Below are positions 53,162 through 58,390 of a DNA stretch of 58,390 nt, piece by piece. Position 1 is the stretch's first letter. Each line of letters begins with the position of its first letter. The stretch is taken from assembly GCA_007695305.1 (NCBI GenBank), contig REEA01000090.1:1-58390 (forward strand). The letters run 5' to 3'. The notes below the pieces were generated by a model. The model saw only the letters and a list, made by a program, of their open reading frames with translations. It made no database searches and was not told where the DNA came from. The position numbers and the translations under genes were made by a program. Source of the stretch: Bacteroidia bacterium (lineage in GTDB: Bacteria; Bacteroidota; Bacteroidia; Bacteroidales; UBA7960).

Positions 53162-55093
53162 CTATGCTTCAATAAGGAACAGCACATCATCCTCAAACAC
53201 TTCAGCCCCGTTTTCTTTCAGAATTTTCGCGATTTTTCCGGATTTATCGCTGCGTATGGTGTTGTAGGTTTTCATGGCTTCAATATAGCCGAGCACATCT
53301 CCCTGTTTTACCTGATCACCGACGTTCAGTGGTTTTTCCGATCGCTCTTTGGTCAGGTAAAAGTTACCCGACAGGGGTGATAGGATCTCTTCAGTGTTTA
53401 TTTTTTCCTTAGCGGGAAGGGGGGGATTAGCGTCCTTCTGCGCTTGCGGTACTGTTTCCTGCGACTCACCTTGTTCATCATAGGAGATTGTTACCCGGAA
53501 GCTTTCCCCGTTTACATCCACCAGCATGGTTTGAGGCAGCGGTTCGGGTGCGGCACCTTGCAATTGTTGTTTTTCTGTCGTTTGGGGCTGCTCATCCGGC
53601 TTCACAATTATTGGTTTCTGATACAGTCCGCCCCCTTCTTCCCTGCGTTTTTCCAGATCTTTTTCGAAATCTTGCTTTGCTTTTCCTAACTTGTAATTTC
53701 TGTATTGTTCGGGATGCATGGCCAGCTGGAACAATTCTTCGTCATCCTCACCATAATCCCAGCCGTTTTCATCCATTTCCCTGCGGAATTCATCCAGCTT
53801 GTCGGGATAAAGTTCTTGTGGATTTCCGGTGAAGAATTCTTTGCCTTCCTTTTCTGCCAGTTTTTTGATTTCCGGTGCAAGTTTGCCGGGTAAACTACCC
53901 AGCTTGCCGGTGAGCATATCCCAAACGTTATCGGGGATGATTTCCCAGCGTTCTCCGCCTTTGACCATCTGTGTGACATTCAGCACGGCCATGTTTTTCA
54001 CATATTGGCTGAAAGGTGTTACCAGCGGAGGATATCCAAGCATGGGCCAGATGTGCTCCACTTCCTGGAAAAGCTTCACCAGCAACTTGTCTTCATTGAG
54101 CAGCGGTTTGTTTCTTTTGTCGAGCCAGCGGTTGAGGTCTGCCAGGTTTTTTTCCAGGTCGCTCATCAGCGATCCCATCATCCCTCCGGGGAGGCCCGAA
54201 GAGATCAGCAGGGAGTTCATCTGCCGGTTTGATGGCGTGATGAAATAGCCCAGAAAGTCTTCCATGAACTCCTGGTTCATGCTGCGCACCTTCATATATG
54301 CTTTCATGTTTACTTCGGGCACTTCAAAACCTGCATCCTTGAGCATAGCCTGCACGGCCAGCACGTCCACATGTCCTGTACCCCAGGAGAGGGGTTCCAT
54401 GCTCACATCGATGTATTCGGCCCCGGCCCGGGCCACTTCCAGGATGGAAGCCATGGCAAAACCGGGTCCTGAGTGGGAATGATACTGGACGGGGATATCA
54501 GGATGCTTTTCCCTGATGCCTTTGACAATTTTACCCAGCCACACCGGACGACCGATGCCAGCCATATCCTTCAGGCAGATTTCGTCAGCCCCGTTCTTTA
54601 TCAATTGATCGGCCAGATCAATATAGTATGCAACGGTGTGGATTTTTGAAAAAGTGATGCTGAGTGCCGCCTGCGCGATCATGCCGGCATCTTTGGTATA
54701 GCGGATGGAGTCGATGATGTTTCTCGGGTCATTCATGCCGCAGAAGATCCTTACCACATCTACTCCCTGCGCACGTTTTACACGTCCCATGAGTTTGCGC
54801 ACGTCGGCAGGAACCGGCTGCATGCGGATACCGTTGAGCGAGCGCTCCAACATCTGGCACTGTATGCCGGCCTCTCTGAAAGGCTTTGTCCATTCGCGTA
54901 CCGCCTTGTTGGGATTTTCTCCGAACAGAAGGTTGATCTGCTCGAAGCCGCCGCCATTGGTTTCAATCCTTTCGAAACAACCCATGTCGATGATGTGGGG
55001 GGCAATGGCTGTCAGCTGATCAACACGGGGCACATATTTCCCCGCCGACTGCCAAATATCCCTGTAAACCAATGAAAACTTAATCTTTTGCAT
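53162..55093 (-). CDS. oadA: sodium-pump decarboxylase subunit alpha with biotin carrier
   Basis: A 643-residue protein: carboxyltransferase TIM barrel (~1-270; metal and biotin site sequences YHSHSGPG and EICLKDMAGIG), conserved carboxylase domain (~300-465), an Asp/Glu/Gln-rich linker (~470-560) and a biotinyl domain with EAMKT, Lys608 being the biotin site (the usual motif is EAMKM). It transfers the carboxyl group from oxaloacetate to biotin. The substrate could also be pyruvate-type acids, but the family and the adjacent OadB/OadG subunits favour oxaloacetate. Confidence 0.94.
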   Translation of the reverse strand: MQKIKFSLVYRDIWQSAGKYVPRVDQLTAIAPHIIDMGCFERIETNGGGFEQINLLFGENPNKAVREWTKPFREAGIQCQMLERSLNGIRMQPVPADVRKLMGRVKRAQGVDVVRIFCGMNDPRNIIDSIRYTKDAGMIAQAALSITFSKIHTVAYYIDLADQLIKNGADEICLKDMAGIGRPVWLGKIVKGIREKHPDIPVQYHSHSGPGFAMASILEVARAGAEYIDVSMEPLSWGTGHVDVLAVQAMLKDAGFEVPEVNMKAYMKVRSMNQEFMEDFLGYFITPSNRQMNSLLISSGLPGGMMGSLMSDLEKNLADLNRWLDKRNKPLLNEDKLLVKLFQEVEHIWPMLGYPPLVTPFSQYVKNMAVLNVTQMVKGGERWEIIPDNVWDMLTGKLGSLPGKLAPEIKKLAEKEGKEFFTGNPQELYPDKLDEFRREMDENGWDYGEDDEELFQLAMHPEQYRNYKLGKAKQDFEKDLEKRREEGGGLYQKPIIVKPDEQPQTTEKQQLQGAAPEPLPQTMLVDVNGESFRVTISYDEQGESQETVPQAQKDANPPLPAKEKINTEEILSPLSGNFYLTKERSEKPLNVGDQVKQGDVLGYIEAMKTYNTIRSDKSGKIAKILKENGAEVFEDDVLFLIEA

Positions 55094-55133
55094 ATCAATG
55101 ATGGTCTTTTATGAATCTTAGGAAATTTGAATA

Positions 55134-55382
55134 TCAGAGCTTTTCAATGTTTGTTACCCTGCCACGACCTCTTGTTACCGTACTGACAGCCGCAGTAAGG
55201 GCTGCAATACGGCCGGAGTGCGACAGAAGCTGACCGCTGCCGGGCTTCCCTGGCTCTTGGGCAGGAGCACCAATGTAACGGTTTACAAACCAAATGATGG
55301 CATTGCCTGTTGCGACAACCACCAGCAATACAATAAAAACAGTCAGCAACCCAAACAAGAAAACCTGTAATGGCAAGCCCAT
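55134..55382 (-). CDS. oadG: sodium-pump decarboxylase subunit gamma
   Basis: An 82-residue protein with a single transmembrane helix (~5-28, LPLQVFLFGLLTVFIVLLVVV) and a basic tail, the size and shape of OadG, which anchors the alpha subunit to OadB. The start at 55382 fits the family; upstream ATGs at 55415 and 55445 would add unmatched residues. It lies 40 bases before oadA. Confidence 0.85.
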   Translation of the reverse strand: MGLPLQVFLFGLLTVFIVLLVVVATGNAIIWFVNRYIGAPAQEPGKPGSGQLLSHSGRIAALTAAVSTVTRGRGRVTNIEKL

Positions 55383-55502
55383 GGTAATACTTTTTGTTGA
55401 AATAAAACGGGACATACCAACAAGGGATATGCCCCAGTGTACCATCAAAGAGCCTGTTGGGAAAAGCAACCGGCTGTTAATGCTACGATATACTCAGTAT
55501 TG

Positions 55503-55510
55503 CAAATATA
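55503..55510 (-). promoter_or_regulatory. candidate -7 box of the oad operon
   Basis: TATATTTG on the minus strand fits TAnnTTTG. No TTTG/TTG lies at normal spacing. It predicts a leader of ~115 bases before oadG. Confidence 0.4.
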
Positions 55511-55753
55511 CGTCATTTTTTTCTTGTGGCATAAAAAAACGCCATCTTGAAAACGAATGATTTAACTTATCAATACCATCATCATACAACTAAATAAAGA
55601 AAAAATACAAATGTTTTAAAATGTAAAGAGGTGAAGGTGGCGATGTATGAAGCCGTTTTTCAGAAATAAAAAAAATGACTATTTTGCAAACGGGAAAACG
55701 GATAAAATCAAACAACCCTTGCTTTTTCTTACCTCACATAAAAATTTCTGACC

Positions 55754-58048
55754 ATGAAGCGATTGTTTACCTGTGCCCTGTTTTGCATGATCTCAACTTT
55801 AACATCAACAGCCGAAAAACCCCGGAGTCCGGAAACAGACCTTTCCTTTGTCAGGCTTACTGCCGGATTTCATGAGCCAACCTTTGAAGGGGGGCGGACC
55901 GATTTTGCCATGGTCGATATAAACAACAATGGTTTTGTTGATATTTTATCCATCGGTGACCATGGATCTCCTTTTATCAATTCCACCCAGCATGGTGTGA
56001 TGGTTTGGTTTAACGATGGTCAGGGAAACTTTAGTTTGCACATGGAAGGAAATTTTGGCTATGGCGGTATCGCCGTGGGAGATGTGAATAATGATGGTTT
56101 GCAGGATATTGCTTTCGGTATGCATCACAATTACGACACTGGCGACCTTGGCGGACAGCTTATCGAGGTGGCTTTGGGCGACGGGACAGGCATGAACTGG
56201 ACGGCATGGAATGAGGGGCTGGCAACCAATGGCGAAACCTGGGGCATGTTTGGCACCGATCTGGGGGATGTGAATAACAACGGATTGCTCGATCTGGTGA
56301 GCGTCTCCTTTGGCTGCTGCGCCGGTTTTCATGTTTACCTTAATCAGGGCGACGGTTCATGGACACCCAGCTTTGGAATGCTTGGAAACAATTCTGACAA
56401 CCTCATTCGGTTTGCCGACCTGAACAACAATGGACACCTGGATTTTGTCGCCGGTCATGCCCTTGGGACGGCATTCTTTGGCGATGGAGAGGGAAATTTT
56501 GTAAACAACGACAATGGCCTGCCGGCATTGGGAGAGTTTGATTACTTCATGGGTGTTTCAGTGGGAGACGTGAACAATGACGGCAGTCACGGAATAGCTT
56601 TTACTACTTTCAGCGGTGCTGTAAAAGTGTATGAGTTTGATGCCGTCACGGAGAGCTGGGTGGACTATTCGGGAAATCTGCCCACTTCCGGATCCTATGT
56701 TCTCACGCAGTTGTGGGATATGAATGCCAACGGGTTTACCGATCTGGCAGCTTTTGGCGGCGGTACTATACAGATCTGGTTTGGCGATGGTGAGGGTAAT
56801 TGGACACCGGCAGCCACTTTCAACACAGAAGGAACACCAGGTAATGCCAGGGCTTTCACGACCGGCGGCGACCTGACGGGCAACGGCCATGCAGATATCG
56901 TGCTCCTGGCAAATGAAGGTGATTTTTGGTGGAATTACATGAATGAACTCTATGTATTTGCAGAAACGACTGAACCGGAGGAACTGTGGATACAGAATTT
57001 GTATCCCAAAGGACACGAAACCTTTCATCCGGGAGCGGTCCGATTCATCCACTGGGCCTCCGCTGTTCCCGGTAATGCAGGATCCCATGTTAAAATTGAA
57101 ATATCACCCCATGGAGCGGAAGGTCCGTGGTCGACGGTGGCCGATAGCTTGCCCAACAACGGACGGCATCAGTGGCACATCCCGCAATATGGTTCAGACC
57201 AGGTACATCTAAGACTGACCGTGTTCGCCAACGACGAAAGTGCTTCCATTGTCAGTGCGGCACCATTTACCATTTTGGGTGAAACACCTGTATATAACAT
57301 AATAGCTGTACCCAACGACCCTGATTTTGGCAGCATCACCGGCAGTGGCGAGTATATGTATGGCGACGAAGTTACACTGGAAGCTTTGCCCGGGCAAGCC
57401 TATCATTTTGTTCACTGGACTGAAGATGAAGAGGTTGTAATGGATGGTGATGAGCCGATGGGCTCTGTTTACACGTTCACGGCTCAGGCAGACAGAACCC
57501 TGGTTGGACATTTTGCCTTGAATGTATACACCATCTTTGCACAGGCAGGCGAAAACGGAAGCATTTTTCCTGAAGGGGAAATTGACGTCCCCCATGCTAC
57601 CGATCAGGTGTTTGACATCCTTCCCGATGATGGTTTTCTTGTGGGTTACGTGGAAATTGACGGTGCGCCCATCGATCTTTCATCCGATGGGGGATGGGAT
57701 GCCGCGGCTTCTCAGTACACCTTTGAAGCGGTGACCGGCGACCATACCATCAGTGCAGGTTTTGTGCAGGATGAGACGTCTGTAAGCGATACCGGTCTGG
57801 CATCATGGCGTGTTTACCCCAATCCTGCCAGCGATATTTTGTGGGTGGTTTTCAACCATCACAGTCCGGGCGAAGCCTTGGTATTGATCCACGATCAGCA
57901 TGGGCGGTTGGTCAGGCAGCGGGTTGTCGCGCAACCGGGTTTGCAGCGTGTGGCCATATCCACAGATGATTTGCAGCCGGGCGTATATACGGTTAGCCTC
58001 CGAAGTGGAGAAGGCATTTTGGTGAAGAAAGTGATTGTAGGTTTATGA
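55754..58048 (+). CDS. T9SS-secreted FG-GAP repeat protein
   Basis: A 764-residue secreted protein. Signal peptide (MKRLFTCALFCMISTLTSTA), FG-GAP/VCBS propeller with DxNNxGxxD calcium turns (~25-400, for example GDVNNDGLQDIAFG), an Ig-like region (~410-500), InlB/Flg_new-like repeats (~515-680, GSGEYMYGDEVTLEALPG, FVHWTEDE) resembling those of the protease at 18662-22639, and a T9SS type A sorting domain (VYPNPAS ... GVYTVSL). No enzyme motif is seen; adhesion or binding is the likely role. Confidence 0.83.
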   Translation: MKRLFTCALFCMISTLTSTAEKPRSPETDLSFVRLTAGFHEPTFEGGRTDFAMVDINNNGFVDILSIGDHGSPFINSTQHGVMVWFNDGQGNFSLHMEGNFGYGGIAVGDVNNDGLQDIAFGMHHNYDTGDLGGQLIEVALGDGTGMNWTAWNEGLATNGETWGMFGTDLGDVNNNGLLDLVSVSFGCCAGFHVYLNQGDGSWTPSFGMLGNNSDNLIRFADLNNNGHLDFVAGHALGTAFFGDGEGNFVNNDNGLPALGEFDYFMGVSVGDVNNDGSHGIAFTTFSGAVKVYEFDAVTESWVDYSGNLPTSGSYVLTQLWDMNANGFTDLAAFGGGTIQIWFGDGEGNWTPAATFNTEGTPGNARAFTTGGDLTGNGHADIVLLANEGDFWWNYMNELYVFAETTEPEELWIQNLYPKGHETFHPGAVRFIHWASAVPGNAGSHVKIEISPHGAEGPWSTVADSLPNNGRHQWHIPQYGSDQVHLRLTVFANDESASIVSAAPFTILGETPVYNIIAVPNDPDFGSITGSGEYMYGDEVTLEALPGQAYHFVHWTEDEEVVMDGDEPMGSVYTFTAQADRTLVGHFALNVYTIFAQAGENGSIFPEGEIDVPHATDQVFDILPDDGFLVGYVEIDGAPIDLSSDGGWDAAASQYTFEAVTGDHTISAGFVQDETSVSDTGLASWRVYPNPASDILWVVFNHHSPGEALVLIHDQHGRLVRQRVVAQPGLQRVAISTDDLQPGVYTVSLRSGEGILVKKVIVGL

Positions 58049-58390
58049 ATTTGCAGTCCGCCACCAATTGTGAGGGTTGGGGTTAATTCTATGGTCATAC
58101 TTTGCCTTTCCCGGGTGAAAGTAGAATAATGTATCCTTGATTTATTTACATTTACCGCCTCCTGTTAAATATGCTTCGCATTGAACAGGATAAATTTGGC
58201 GGTCGAATTATTTTTTGTTTTGCATCTTCCCGCCCCCTTCCCACCTTTGCCAAAAACACCCGGGTAAATGTCCATCTTCACAGGATGCTTTTACGGGGTG
58301 TATTTCCAGATTTGCACATTTGCCAAAGTCGCGGCCAGGTACAACCTGTGTTTACCGGTTATTTTTTTCTTTGCGCATTTTGCGTGTTTT
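58049..58390. other. gene-free tail of the window
   Basis: No coding frame of interest. It holds one long hairpin (58154-58203) and T-rich sequence to the window end; a gene may begin outside the window. Confidence 0.5.
58154..58203 (+). terminator. long two-part hairpin, possible terminator
   Basis: ACCGCC (58154-58159) pairs with GGCGGT (58198-58203), TCCTGTT (58160-58166) with AACAGGA (58184-58190), and inside ATGC with GCAT. A T-rich stretch follows from 58207. It could terminate the 55754 gene, although it lies 106 bases after its stop. Confidence 0.45.

Overview
The window looks like chromosomal DNA of a member of the Bacteroidota, probably of the Bacteroidales/Marinilabiliales kind. 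Eight predicted secreted proteins end in a type IX secretion (T9SS) C-terminal sorting domain (a YPNP-type motif followed by a GxYxx strand). Omp28-type proteins, a DUF6029-type outer-membrane protein, TlpA lipoproteins with DUF4369/DUF5106-like regions, a GH97 glucosidase and the purH-mreB-mreC-mreD order are all typical of that phylum. Several promoters fit the Bacteroidota -33 TTG / -7 TAnnTTTG pattern, and Shine-Dalgarno sequences are mostly absent. An oxaloacetate-decarboxylase-type Na+ pump suggests sodium bioenergetics and an anaerobic or facultative life. I see no rRNA, transposase, phage gene, CRISPR array or SusC/SusD pair.

Layout. 1-5000: the tail of a truncated gene, then a minus-strand pair, a T9SS-exported beta-helix protein with a possible glucan-binding domain and a SusB-like GH97 glucosidase. 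5125-13157: a plus-strand cluster of a small T9SS protein, two Omp28-like T9SS proteins, a TlpA thioredoxin, a DUF6029-type barrel and an Omp28 lipoprotein. It is rich in CxxC and other cysteine pairs and is the best candidate for a little-described system. 13208-22639: three large modular T9SS proteins, the last a trypsin-like protease.

22896-31906: a SRAP DNA-protein crosslink protein, a 485-base gap with a GC-rich self-complementary block, an MFS transporter, a YitT-type protein, purH, mreBCD and a TlpA lipoprotein. 31924-38427: a cysteine-dioxygenase-like cupin, LpxH, an orphan histidine kinase with a cysteine-rich PAS region, a DUF4301 protein, a second TlpA-like lipoprotein and a DUF5063 protein.

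38476-44747: two tandem tRNA-Leu genes with their own promoter and terminator, a phosphohexomutase, a membrane protein, MurB, an ECF sigma factor and an acyl-CoA ligase. 44942-51853: UvrA, an aminotransferase, a DUF1573 protein, a membrane-anchored aminopeptidase P and a ProX-type editing protein. 51902-55510: the oadG-oadA-oadB sodium pump operon. 55754-58390: an eighth T9SS cargo with FG-GAP repeats and a gene-free tail with a long hairpin.

How it fits together. Core genes (envelope growth: purH, mreBCD, murB, lpxH; DNA repair: uvrA, SRAP; energy: oadGAB) are interleaved with an accessory secretome of T9SS cargo and envelope thiol-disulfide proteins. Six separate ORFs carry thioredoxin-like CxxC motifs predicted to lie outside the cytoplasm.
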